Of a stretch of 64,000 nt of DNA, positions 1-7,817 are shown in pieces; position 1 is the stretch's first letter; every line of letters begins with the position of its first letter. The DNA comes from Microbispora oryzae (GTDB taxonomy: Bacteria > Actinomycetota > Actinomycetes > Streptosporangiales > Streptosporangiaceae). Below the pieces are notes generated by a model. That model did not search any database, was not told where the DNA came from, and saw nothing but the letters and a program-made list of their open reading frames with translations. Where the stretch lies: positions 372,001 through 436,000 of the forward strand of contig NZ_JAFCNB010000002.1 in the NCBI RefSeq assembly GCF_017896165.1. The letters are read 5' to 3'. Made by a program: the position numbers and the translations under genes.

Positions 1-579
1 CACCTCAAGGGGATTCGACCCCGGACGGAAGGAGTAGCCCCAGATCCGGTCGAGGATCACCTCGCGTGTCAGCACCTGTCCCCCGTTACGCACCAGCAGG
101 TCGAGCAGGGCGTACTCGGTCCTGGTCAGGTCGATCAGCCGGGCGCCCCGGCGGGCCTGTCTGCTGTCCGGCAGCAGGACGAGGTCCGCGAAGGCGGCGC
201 CCGGTCGTGTCACCGTACGCCGGAGCAGGGCGCGGACCCGCGCGAACAGCTCCTCGAGCGCGAACGGCTTCACGAGATAGTCGTCCGCGCCGGCGTCCAG
301 ACCGGCGACGCGGTCTCCGACGCCGTCCCGAGCCGTGAGCATGAGCACGGGCATCCGGTCGCCCTCCCCGCGAATCTTCCGGCACACCGCCAAGCCGTCC
401 ATCCGGGGCATCAGGACGTCGAGCACCATGAGGTCGGGCTCGTTCGCGCCGATCGCCGCCAGCGCCGCGAGCCCGTCGTCCGCGGTCACCACGTCGTACC
501 CCTCCACGCGGAGGGCTCGCGCGACGGCGCCGCGGACCTCGGGTTCGTCGTCCACGACCAGCACACGCGTCTTCGCCAC
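1..579 (-). CDS. OmpR/PhoB-family response regulator, C-terminus cut by window edge
   Basis: A two-component response regulator that should be phosphorylated by a partner kinase and bind DNA. The receiver domain starts with VLVVDDEPEVR, has the phospho-acceptor Asp in LMVLDVLMPRMDG, a Thr in LMLTARD and the Lys in DDYLVKPF. It is followed by an OmpR-type winged helix (LTRTEYALLDLLVRNGGQVLTREVILDRIWG). The gene runs off the left edge with about 193 codons visible, so only the last part of the winged helix is missing. I chose the GTG at 579 because the receiver fold starts there; the ATG slightly upstream is in another frame. The cognate kinase gene would lie beyond the window. Confidence 0.9.
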   Translation of the reverse strand, partial: MAKTRVLVVDDEPEVRGAVARALRVEGYDVVTADDGLAALAAIGANEPDLMVLDVLMPRMDGLAVCRKIRGEGDRMPVLMLTARDGVGDRVAGLDAGADDYLVKPFALEELFARVRALLRRTVTRPGAAFADLVLLPDSRQARRGARLIDLTRTEYALLDLLVRNGGQVLTREVILDRIWGYSFRPGSNPLEV

Positions 580-627
580 AGGGCCATCCTGACCCAGGGA
601 GATGAGAAGGGCCTGAACGGGGACCGG

Positions 628-903
628 TCAGGCGTCGGGGTGCCGGGAGAGATATTCGACGTAGACCGGCCGGAGCGCGTCTCCGAGCTCGCCCTCGCCC
701 GCCGCCATCGCGTCGCTGAGCAGCGCGGAGACCCGGCTGAGGTCATTGGCCGTCTCGTCGGGGTTGCCGGCTGCGGCCTCGGCCGCCGGAATGACCTTCA
801 GCAGGTCCCACAGGAATCCGAGGTCGCCGTGCCGTACGGCGTAACGGACCGCCCGGTCATGCAGCTCCTTCGCCGGCAGCGACTCCAGCTCTTCCACGTC
901 CAT
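628..903 (-). CDS. Small hypothetical protein (91 aa)
   Basis: A short acidic, Ala/Leu-rich, probably all-helical protein without signal peptide or membrane segment. I do not recognise its family. It is on the same strand as the response regulator, 48 nt upstream of it, so the two may be co-transcribed. The ATG at 903 follows a purine-rich stretch (GGTGAGG). Codon use resembles that of neighbouring genes, which supports it being real. No function can be assigned. Confidence 0.65.
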   Translation of the reverse strand: MDVEELESLPAKELHDRAVRYAVRHGDLGFLWDLLKVIPAAEAAAGNPDETANDLSRVSALLSDAMAAGEGELGDALRPVYVEYLSRHPDA

Positions 904-974
904 CCGGCCTCACCCCCAAGAGATGAGGTTTCCCCCGCGTTTGCCGCTTATGCCGGTTGAGGAGGAAATCCGGG

Positions 975-1976
975 TCAGAGCCGGACCACCATTTTCCCCA
1001 CGTTCTCGCCTCGCAGCATGGCGATGAAGGCCGACGGGGCGTTCTCCAGCCCGTCGGTCACGGTCTCGTCGTACCTGACCGCGCCGTCGCGAAGCCAGCC
1101 GCCGACTTCCTCCACAAACGCGGCGGTCCGGTCCCCGTGATCGGAGACGATGAAGCCCCGCAAGGTCAGCCGCTTGGTGACGGCCAGGAAGATGTTGCGC
1201 GGCCCGGGCGGCGGCTCGGTCGCGTTGTAGGCGGCGATCGCGCCGCACATGGCCACGCGGCCGGAGACGCGCAGCGCGCCGATCGCGGCCTCCAGGTGAT
1301 CGGCGCCAACGTTGTCGAAGTAGACGTCGATGCCGTCCGGAGCCGCCCGGTTGAGCTGCTCGGCCACCGGCGCGTCCCGGTAGTTGAAGGCGGCGTCGAA
1401 GCCGAGGGCCTCCTGGAGATGGGCCACCTTCGCGGCGGAGCCGGCGCTGCCGACGACACGGCTCGCGCCCTTGAGCCGGGCGATCTGGCCCACCAGACCG
1501 CCGACGGCCCCTGCCGCTCCGGACACGAACACCGCGTCGCCCTTCTTGAACCCGGCGATGTCGAGCAGCCCGACGTACGCGGTGAGGCCCGGCATCCCCA
1601 GCACGCCGAGGTAGGCGGACGGGGAGATCCCCGAAAGGCCGGGCAGCCTCTCCGCGGCGGAGGCGTCGAGCAGGGTGTGCTCCCGCCAGCCGTTCTGGTG
1701 CCGGACGAGATCACCCACGGCCAGGCCCTCCGCGCGGCTCTCGATCACCTCGCCCACGGCCGCGCCCGTGAGAGGAGCGCCGATCCGGAAGGGCGGCGTG
1801 TACGACCGCCTGTCGTTCATCCTGCCCCGCATGTACGGGTCGACCGACATGAACAGGTTCCGGACGAGCACCTGACCCTCGGCGGGCGCGGGCAACTCCG
1901 TCTCCACGAGTTCGAAGTTGGACGGCTCGGGCCAGCCTGTGGGCCTGGAGGCGAGGTGGATCTCGCGGGTCTTCAT
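975..1976 (-). CDS. NADP-dependent medium-chain oxidoreductase (quinone reductase/CurA type)
   Basis: A 333-residue zinc-independent medium-chain dehydrogenase/reductase. It has the GroES-like N-terminal half with the family hallmark SVDPYMRGRM near residue 45 and a Rossmann domain with SGAAGAVGGLVGQIA near residue 150. It is therefore of the leukotriene B4 dehydrogenase/curcumin reductase type, which reduces alkenal or alkenone double bonds with NADPH in the cytosol. The ATG at 1976 is preceded by GAGGAG at good spacing, and the protein then starts MKTREIHLASRP, as usual for the family; a longer open frame upstream is low-complexity and was rejected. The physiological substrate cannot be read from the sequence. 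Confidence 0.9.
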   Translation of the reverse strand: MKTREIHLASRPTGWPEPSNFELVETELPAPAEGQVLVRNLFMSVDPYMRGRMNDRRSYTPPFRIGAPLTGAAVGEVIESRAEGLAVGDLVRHQNGWREHTLLDASAAERLPGLSGISPSAYLGVLGMPGLTAYVGLLDIAGFKKGDAVFVSGAAGAVGGLVGQIARLKGASRVVGSAGSAAKVAHLQEALGFDAAFNYRDAPVAEQLNRAAPDGIDVYFDNVGADHLEAAIGALRVSGRVAMCGAIAAYNATEPPPGPRNIFLAVTKRLTLRGFIVSDHGDRTAAFVEEVGGWLRDGAVRYDETVTDGLENAPSAFIAMLRGENVGKMVVRL

Positions 1977-2280
1977 GGCGCTCCTCGTGGGACGGACGGA
2001 CGGACGGATGGGCAGGCGGGCGCTCGGGCGGCGACCCTGGACCTGTTCCTGAACCGGGACCGGGACCCGCCTGGGCACCGTCCTACCATTCCGCACCGCC
2101 GGTGGAGACGGCAGCCCCGGAAGCGTCCCAGGCCCGAATCCCCGGAAACCCCTTGGGGACCCGGCCCGCCGGCGCGCCTCCGCTGCATGCCACGGCAAGC
2201 GACGGCAAGCGGCGGAAGGCGACGGAAGGGATGGCCTGCGGGCCCGCGCGCCGCGTACCTCGCCATGGAAGACTCTTTAC
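1977..2280. other. Divergent intergenic region with GGAC tetranucleotide repeat
   Basis: About 300 bp between the leftward oxidoreductase and the rightward membrane protein. It must hold both promoters, but I see no clear -35/-10 pair. A perfect run of four GACG units lies at about 1991-2008. The rest is GC-rich with reiterated CGGCAAGCG/GGCGGAAGG motifs near 2200-2230. I find no gene in it. Confidence 0.5.
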
Positions 2281-2652
2281 GTGAAGGTCATACTCAAGAT
2301 CATCGTCGTGGCGGCGGCGCTGTGGGCGTCCACCAAGCTGGTGGACGGCATCACGGTGACCGCGGACACCACCGCCAAGCAGATCGGCACCCTCCTCGCC
2401 GTCGCGCTGATCTTCGGCATCGTCAACGCCGTCCTCAAGCCCATCATCAAAACCGTCGGCTGCGCGTTCTACGTGCTCACCCTCGGCCTGTTCGCCCTGG
2501 TGGTGAACGCCGCGCTGCTCCTCCTCACCAGTTGGCTGGCGGATCAGCTCCACGTCCCCTTCCACGTCAGCGGATTCGTCGCGGCCTTCTGGGGCGCGAT
2601 CGTCGTCGGCGTGATCAGCTGGCTCCTGAACATGATCCTCGGCGACGACTGA
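2281..2652 (+). CDS. Small four-TM membrane protein, mycobacterial 4-TMS phage holin superfamily IV type
   Basis: A 123-residue protein with four hydrophobic segments (about residues 3-22, 37-56, 61-85 and 92-117) and short polar loops. The arrangement, with a VNAVLKPIIK motif after the second segment, matches the family annotated as phage holin family protein or 4-TMS holin superfamily IV in actinobacteria. These are chromosomal membrane proteins of unknown role; no phage gene is nearby, so lysis is unlikely. The start is GTG at 2281. It stands alone between divergent or unrelated units. Confidence 0.8.
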   Translation: MKVILKIIVVAAALWASTKLVDGITVTADTTAKQIGTLLAVALIFGIVNAVLKPIIKTVGCAFYVLTLGLFALVVNAALLLLTSWLADQLHVPFHVSGFVAAFWGAIVVGVISWLLNMILGDD

Positions 2653-2876
2653 CAACCCACCGGCGAACGGCCGGGCCACGGGACGCGCCGCGCGTCCCGG
2701 CCCGGCCGCCGCCCGCCGTCACCCGCCGCTGACCGCCCGTCCACCGTCGACGGATCGTGGTCACCGGCGAGCCCGCGCAGGACGGCCCAACCACTCCGAC
2801 ATGCGAATACCCGAATTGCATGTATTATCTGTCGGGAATGTTCGGTTAGGCGGGCGACTGCCAGTGGGAGGTGACG

Positions 2877-3773
2877 ATGACCGTCGACGTGCACCAGCAT
2901 CTGTGGACGCCCTCGTTCATCGACGCCCTGCGCCGCCGGTCGCGCCCGCCCATGCTCGACGGCTGGACTCTGCTGCTCGGCGGCGAACCGCCCTACGAGG
3001 TGAACCCGGCCGCCCACGACCTCGACTCCCGGCTCAAGCTCAACGCCGATCTCGAACTCGCGCTCGTCTCGCTGTCGAGCCCTCTCGGGATCGAGCATCT
3101 GCCGCCCGAGGACGCCTGGCCGCTGATCGACGCCTATCACCACGACGCCGCCCGCCTGCCACCGCCGTTCCGTCCCTGGGCGGCCGCGCCGGTCACCGAC
3201 ATCGACCCGGTACGGCTCGGACGCACGCTCGACGCCGGGTTCGCCGGCCTCCAGCTCCCCGCCACCGCGCTCGGGGACGCCGCCGGGCTGGCCCGCGTCG
3301 CACCGCTGCTCGACGAACTGGAGGCGCGCGGCCTGCCGCTGTTCGCGCATCCGGGACCCACGGTCGCCGCCGGGCCGGACTGGCCGGACTGGTGGGCGCC
3401 GGTCGTGCCGTACGTCCAGCAGATGCACGCCGCCTGGTACGCCTTCCAGGCGTACGGCCGGCCCCGGCACCCGGGGCTGAAGGTCTGCTTCGCGCTGCTG
3501 GCCGGGCTCGCACCCCTCCACAGCGAGCGGCAGATCAGCCGGGGCGCCTCCGTGCGGGGGCTCGTCGACCCGGACATGTTCGTGGAGACCTCCTCCTACG
3601 GTCCCCGCGCCGTCGACGCGGTGATCCGGGAGCTGGGGGTCGACGTCGTCGTCAACGGCTCGGATCAGCCGTACGCGCAGGCCCCCGTGCTCGGCCTCGG
3701 CGACGCCGCCCGTCACGCCATCACGGTGGCCAACGCCCACCGCCTGCTCACCCGAAAGGAGTCGCACTCATGA
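2877..3773 (+). CDS. Amidohydrolase-family metal-dependent hydrolase
   Basis: A TIM-barrel metal-dependent hydrolase of the amidohydrolase-2 family. It opens with the metal-binding motif VDVHQHLW, has FAHPG mid-protein and ends with NGSDQPY, where the last Asp is the usual metal ligand or base. I prefer the ATG at 2877 because GGGAGG lies 5 nt upstream; a GTG at 2871 overlaps that site. The stop overlaps the next gene's ATG (ATGA at 3770-3773), so both are translated as a coupled pair. Together with the downstream cupin dioxygenase it could break down a small organic acid or thiol compound, but the substrate is unknown. Confidence 0.85.
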   Translation: MTVDVHQHLWTPSFIDALRRRSRPPMLDGWTLLLGGEPPYEVNPAAHDLDSRLKLNADLELALVSLSSPLGIEHLPPEDAWPLIDAYHHDAARLPPPFRPWAAAPVTDIDPVRLGRTLDAGFAGLQLPATALGDAAGLARVAPLLDELEARGLPLFAHPGPTVAAGPDWPDWWAPVVPYVQQMHAAWYAFQAYGRPRHPGLKVCFALLAGLAPLHSERQISRGASVRGLVDPDMFVETSSYGPRAVDAVIRELGVDVVVNGSDQPYAQAPVLGLGDAARHAITVANAHRLLTRKESHS

Positions 3774-4369
3774 GCACCCCCACCGTCCAGGTCACCGAGA
3801 GCTGTGCTCCCTTTGCGGCTCTCTCCGAGGCTCCCGCCGGCACCCCTCTCGGCGCGCCCTTCGACACCCCCTTCGACGAGCTGCCCGCCCGGCCGCTGGA
3901 GCGCCGCGAGCTCACCGCCCTCGTCGAGGGCCTGGCGGCCCGGCCGGAGCTGTGGACCCACCACCTGGGCTTCGACGGCGCGGAGGACGGCGGCCGCCAC
4001 TACGCCTCGCTCTACCGGGACGCGTACGTGGACGTCTGGCTGCTGTGCTGGCGGCCGGGGGACGACACCGGCTGGCACGACCACGACATCTCCTCGGGAG
4101 CGGTGAAGGTGGTGAGCGGCGAGCTCAAGGAGAGCAATCCCAGGATCGGCGGGCGGCACGTCGAAACCCCTGTGGCCGAGGGCGAGTCGTTCTCCTTCGG
4201 GCCCGACCACATCCACCGGCTTACCGGCGAGACGAACGGCACGGTCTCGATCCACGCCTACTCGCCGCCGTTGTGGCGCCTGGGTCAGTACTCCATCACC
4301 GAGGACGGCATGATGCGGCGGCTCTCGGTCAGCTACGCCGACGAGCTCCGGCCCGTCGACCCGGCCTGA
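3770..4369 (+). CDS. Cysteine-dioxygenase-like cupin protein
   Basis: A 199-residue cupin of the cysteine dioxygenase family: GWHDHDISSGAVKVVSGEL carries the HxH iron ligands and HIHRL further on supplies the third His. Such enzymes use Fe(II) and O2 to oxidise thiols such as cysteine or mercaptopropionate. Translation is coupled to the amidohydrolase through a 4-nt ATGA overlap. The first 35 residues are low-complexity Pro/Ala/Thr. The fold assignment is firm but the substrate is not. Confidence 0.85.
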   Translation: MSTPTVQVTESCAPFAALSEAPAGTPLGAPFDTPFDELPARPLERRELTALVEGLAARPELWTHHLGFDGAEDGGRHYASLYRDAYVDVWLLCWRPGDDTGWHDHDISSGAVKVVSGELKESNPRIGGRHVETPVAEGESFSFGPDHIHRLTGETNGTVSIHAYSPPLWRLGQYSITEDGMMRRLSVSYADELRPVDPA

Positions 4370-4453
4370 CGGCGCCCGAGTCCGCAGGCGTGGCCACCGG
4401 CCCTGTGATCGATCGAGCACGGCGTGTGACGGATCGACGCTACCCTGAGGGGC

Positions 4454-5056
4454 ATGACGAGCGTCCTCGATGACTGGCCCACCCCTCCCGGAGGCTGGAC
4501 GGACGGCGGCGCCGGCCGCCGTCCCCCCGCCGATCCCGAGGGCGAGCCGAGCTGGCTCGAAGTGCCCAGGCAGACCGAGTTCGTCGACGGATCGATGATC
4601 TTCATGGCGCCGCAGATGCGCTTCCACGAGCGGATCATGTACGGCCTGCGCACGGTGCTGAACGCCCAGGTGCCCGGCGACGTCGTGGCGGTCTGCCGGA
4701 TGGACGTCAAGCTCGGCGGCCACCGGCGCACGTGCCCGGACGTCTGTCTCGTCGACGATCTCGCGGCGGCCGACGACTCGCGGACCTTCTACCTGCCCGA
4801 AGAGGTACAGCTGATCATCGAGGTCGTCTCGCCCGAGACCGAGCGGGCGGACCGGGAGATCAAGCCCAGGCACTACGCGGCGGCGGGGATCCCCCACTTC
4901 TGGCGGCTGGAGAGCTCGGGCAGCCGCCCCTTCGTCTACTCCTTCGGCCTCGATCCCACCACGGGCGCCTACCAGGTGACCGGGGTGCACCACTCCCGGA
5001 TGACCGTGGACACGCCGTTCCCGCTCGACATCGACCTCGAACGGCTGCCGCGCTAG
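4454..5056 (+). CDS. Uma2-family putative restriction endonuclease-like protein
   Basis: A 200-residue Uma2 (DUF820) protein with a PD-(D/E)XK-like fold: VDGSMIFMAPQMRFHERI early, a central CPDVCLVDDL and LIIEVVSPETERADREIK, then YAAAGIPHFW. Actinobacteria carry many copies and their biological role is not established, although the nuclease fold is clear. The ATG at 4454 follows GAGGGG. The stop overlaps by two bases with the stop of the convergent MFS gene. Confidence 0.9.
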   Translation: MTSVLDDWPTPPGGWTDGGAGRRPPADPEGEPSWLEVPRQTEFVDGSMIFMAPQMRFHERIMYGLRTVLNAQVPGDVVAVCRMDVKLGGHRRTCPDVCLVDDLAAADDSRTFYLPEEVQLIIEVVSPETERADREIKPRHYAAAGIPHFWRLESSGSRPFVYSFGLDPTTGAYQVTGVHHSRMTVDTPFPLDIDLERLPR

Positions 5057-6312
5057 CGCGCCCCCCGGTCGGTCGGCCGGACATCCGGGACATCCGGGAC
5101 ATCCTCCGTGTCCCGCCTGCCGGTGGCCTGTCGCGGGTCCGGGACGGGGCGACCGGCGACGGCGCCCACGACGCACTGGATCACGCAGACGCCGAGCCCG
5201 GCCAGCAGCGGCGCCGTCCAGCCGCCGGACCTCTGGTGGAGCAGGCCGACGGCGAGCGGGCCCAGAGCGGCCAGCACGTACCCGGCCGACTGGGCGACGG
5301 CGGACAACGCGGTGACCGAGGCCGGGTCCGGGGCGCGCAGCGTGATGATCAGAAGTGCCAGCGCGATCGAGGCGCCCTGTCCCACCCCGAGCACGATCAT
5401 CCACAGCCACGGGACCGTCGTAGGCGCGAGCAGCACCCCGAGGTAGCCGATGATGGTGAGCAGAGCCGCGACGATCACGTGCGGGACCTGCGTCCGCGCC
5501 CGGCCCGCGTGGACGGGCACGGTGAGGGTGGCCGCGATCTGCGCGAGGTTCGTCAGGCCGAGCAGGTAGCCGGCCTCCTCCGCGGACAGGCCGGCCGACT
5601 GGAAGATCGTCGGCAGCCACGCGAGCATGATGTAGAACGTCAGCGACTGCAGGCCCATGAACGCCATGACGATCCAGGTCGTGCGGCTGCGCAGCAGGAC
5701 GCGGTACGACCGGCCACGCCCCGGCGACCCGGCCCGGCGGGCGCGCGCCCCGAAGGTCTGGGGGGCCCACAGCACGGCGGCCGCGAGGGCGAACACCGCG
5801 CCCGCCCCGGCGGCAAGCCGCCAGCCGGCCGCCGCCGCGAGCGGGACCGTCACCGCCGACGCCGTGGCCGCCCCGCAGACCAGGGACGAGACGTACACGG
5901 CGGTCAGCGGGCCGACGCGATCGGGGAAGTGCTGTTTGACGAGTCCTGGCATGGCGACATTCATGATCGCGATGGCCGTGCCCGCCATCGCGGCCCCGCC
6001 GTACAGCGCGACGAGCCCGTCGGCGCTGCGGACGGCGATCCCGGCGGCCAGCAGGAGCAGGCCGACGAGGAGCGTGCGGTCGAGGCCGAGCCGGGCGGCC
6101 AGGGCGGGCGCCAGCGGCCCGCACAGCCCCAGACACAGCACCATGACCGTGGTGATGGCCCCGCCCTGAGCCGGACGCAGGCCAAGGTCCTCCATGATCG
6201 CGGGCAGCAGCGGAGACAGTCCGGCCAGCGCCGGACGCAGGTTCAGGGCGGCGAGTACGAATCCGCCCAGCAACAGCCACCGCGCCCTGCCGCTCACAAC
6301 GGAAGAACTCAC
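5053..6312 (-). CDS. MFS transporter of the CynX/NimT family
   Basis: A 419-residue major facilitator protein with about 12 hydrophobic segments. The N-terminus contains LAALNLRPALAGLSPLL, typical of CynX/NimT (cyanate/2-nitroimidazole) transporters. Its GTG start overlaps the stop of the upstream solute-binding protein gene (GTGA at 6309-6312), so the two are translationally coupled. That is odd, because solute-binding lipoproteins normally accompany ABC permeases. The last 30 residues are a charged cytosolic tail with Asp/Val/Pro repeats. The substrate is unknown. Confidence 0.88.
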   Translation of the reverse strand: MSSSVVSGRARWLLLGGFVLAALNLRPALAGLSPLLPAIMEDLGLRPAQGGAITTVMVLCLGLCGPLAPALAARLGLDRTLLVGLLLLAAGIAVRSADGLVALYGGAAMAGTAIAIMNVAMPGLVKQHFPDRVGPLTAVYVSSLVCGAATASAVTVPLAAAAGWRLAAGAGAVFALAAAVLWAPQTFGARARRAGSPGRGRSYRVLLRSRTTWIVMAFMGLQSLTFYIMLAWLPTIFQSAGLSAEEAGYLLGLTNLAQIAATLTVPVHAGRARTQVPHVIVAALLTIIGYLGVLLAPTTVPWLWMIVLGVGQGASIALALLIITLRAPDPASVTALSAVAQSAGYVLAALGPLAVGLLHQRSGGWTAPLLAGLGVCVIQCVVGAVAGRPVPDPRQATGRRDTEDVPDVPDVRPTDRGAR

Positions 6313-7592
6313 TGATCGCTCGACTTGGCCGCGGCCACCAGCGCCTGCTGGAACGTCGCCACGTCGTGGTTCTTCTGGAACACGTCGACCGCGTCGGTGA
6401 TGGCCTGGCGCCATGGGTCGCTGGCCACGACGCCGTGCTGGATGGAGCCGGCGAGCTTGTCGGCCGCCCACTGCTGCAGGCTCCAGGCGAGATAGTCCTT
6501 GTACAGAGACTTGTCCGCGTCCGTACGGGCGGGGATCGAGCCCTTCAGCGGGTTGAAGGCGTCCTGGCCCTGCTTGCTGGCGGCGACCTTGAGCCAGGCG
6601 ATGGCGCCGTCGCGGTTGGGCGCGCCCTTCGGCAGGGTGAAGCTGTCCGACAGCCACATGAAGGTGCCGTCAGTGCCGGGCGAGGCCGCCCAGTCGAAGT
6701 CCTTGTGCGGCTCCTTGCCGATGCCGCCGGGCGCGGGATTGCGGAAGTAGCCGTAGGCCCAGTCACCCATGATGTTGAACGCGGCCTCGCCGTCGGCCAC
6801 CTGCTTGGCGGCGGGCTGCCAGTCGTTCTGCGGGGTCCCGGCGTAGGACAGGACGGTCCCGTAGTTCTCCAGCGCCTTGGTCACGTTGGCGGTGGACCAG
6901 TCGGAGGTCGGCGTCCAGAGCTGGTTGTAGACGTCGGTGCCCAGCGATCCGCACAGCACGCTCTCCAGGAGGTGGACCAGGGTCCACTCGGAGCCGATGG
7001 ACAGCGGGATCTTGCCGGCCCTCTTCACCTTCTCCAGGTCGATGATGAACTCGTCCATCGTCTTCGGCGGGGCGGCGATGCCGGCCTCCTTGAGTACGGA
7101 CGGGCTGTACCACAGCACGTTCGAACGGTGGATGTTCACCGGCACCGAGTAGACCTGGCCCTCGACCGTGAGCTGGTCGACGAGCTGCTTGGGGAACACT
7201 TCCTTCAGCTTCAGGTCGTTGTAGAGGAAGTTGAGCGACTCGAGCTTGCCGCTGTTGATGTAGCCCTGCAGCTCGGCCCCGGCGTGACCCTGGAAGGTGT
7301 CCGGGGGCTGGTTGGCCTGGAGCTTGCTGGCGAGGAGCGCGCGGGCCAGGTCACCGGCGCCGCCCGCCACGGCCGCGTCGTAGAACTGGAGCTTCGGGTT
7401 CTGCTTGGCGAAGATCGCCCGCATCGCCTTGAGGCCGTCCGCCTCACCGGGACCGGTCCACCAGGAGAAGACCTCGACCTTGCGCGGCCCGGACAGGATG
7501 TCCGCGCCCTTCTTCGCGTCGCCGCCACAGGCGGACAACATCAGCGCCCCTGCCATGGAGACCGCGACGGCCGTCATCCACCGTCGTCTCAT
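6309..7592 (-). CDS. Extracellular solute-binding lipoprotein (ABC sugar type, family 1)
   Basis: A 427-residue periplasmic-type binding protein. A type II signal peptide with lipobox LSAC (Cys at about residue 22) anchors it to the outer face of the membrane. The mature part has the family-1 pattern VEVFSWWTGPGEADG, SVPVNIHRSNVLWYS and FNIMGDWAYGYF, as in glucose/mannose-binding proteins. No ABC permease or ATPase gene follows; the next gene, overlapping by 4 nt, encodes an MFS transporter. The protein may rely on permeases encoded elsewhere or have been separated from them. Confidence 0.9.
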   Translation of the reverse strand: MRRRWMTAVAVSMAGALMLSACGGDAKKGADILSGPRKVEVFSWWTGPGEADGLKAMRAIFAKQNPKLQFYDAAVAGGAGDLARALLASKLQANQPPDTFQGHAGAELQGYINSGKLESLNFLYNDLKLKEVFPKQLVDQLTVEGQVYSVPVNIHRSNVLWYSPSVLKEAGIAAPPKTMDEFIIDLEKVKRAGKIPLSIGSEWTLVHLLESVLCGSLGTDVYNQLWTPTSDWSTANVTKALENYGTVLSYAGTPQNDWQPAAKQVADGEAAFNIMGDWAYGYFRNPAPGGIGKEPHKDFDWAASPGTDGTFMWLSDSFTLPKGAPNRDGAIAWLKVAASKQGQDAFNPLKGSIPARTDADKSLYKDYLAWSLQQWAADKLAGSIQHGVVASDPWRQAITDAVDVFQKNHDVATFQQALVAAAKSSDQ

Positions 7593-7817
7593 CGCGACGT
7601 TCCCTTTCCATCGGCGTCAGGATTGCGGGCCTCCCGGACACACGTCCCTGACAAGGTTGCCAGCGCGGACAATCAACCCATTTATGGTCATACGCCGTCA
7701 AGTTTGCCGGGGTAACGGCTCCGCATAGCGGCCTCCGGCGTCGGAGCGCCCGGGAAAGGCGGCGTACCGCTGATCGGAGCCCTGGGAAATGTCGGTGCCC
7801 GCGCCCACACTGCTCCC

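Noticed and set aside
1991-2008. GGAC tetranucleotide run as a functional element
   Set aside because: Only four units, no conserved context visible; kept as a descriptive note only.
2281-2652. Holin-like gene as evidence of a prophage
   Set aside because: There are no phage structural, integrase or lysis genes nearby; this 4-TM family is common in actinobacterial chromosomes.
957-2732. Very long open frame on the plus strand across the oxidoreductase gene
   Set aside because: It is the antisense shadow of a clear family member at 975-1976, is rich in Arg/Gly/His/Pro and has no recognisable domain.
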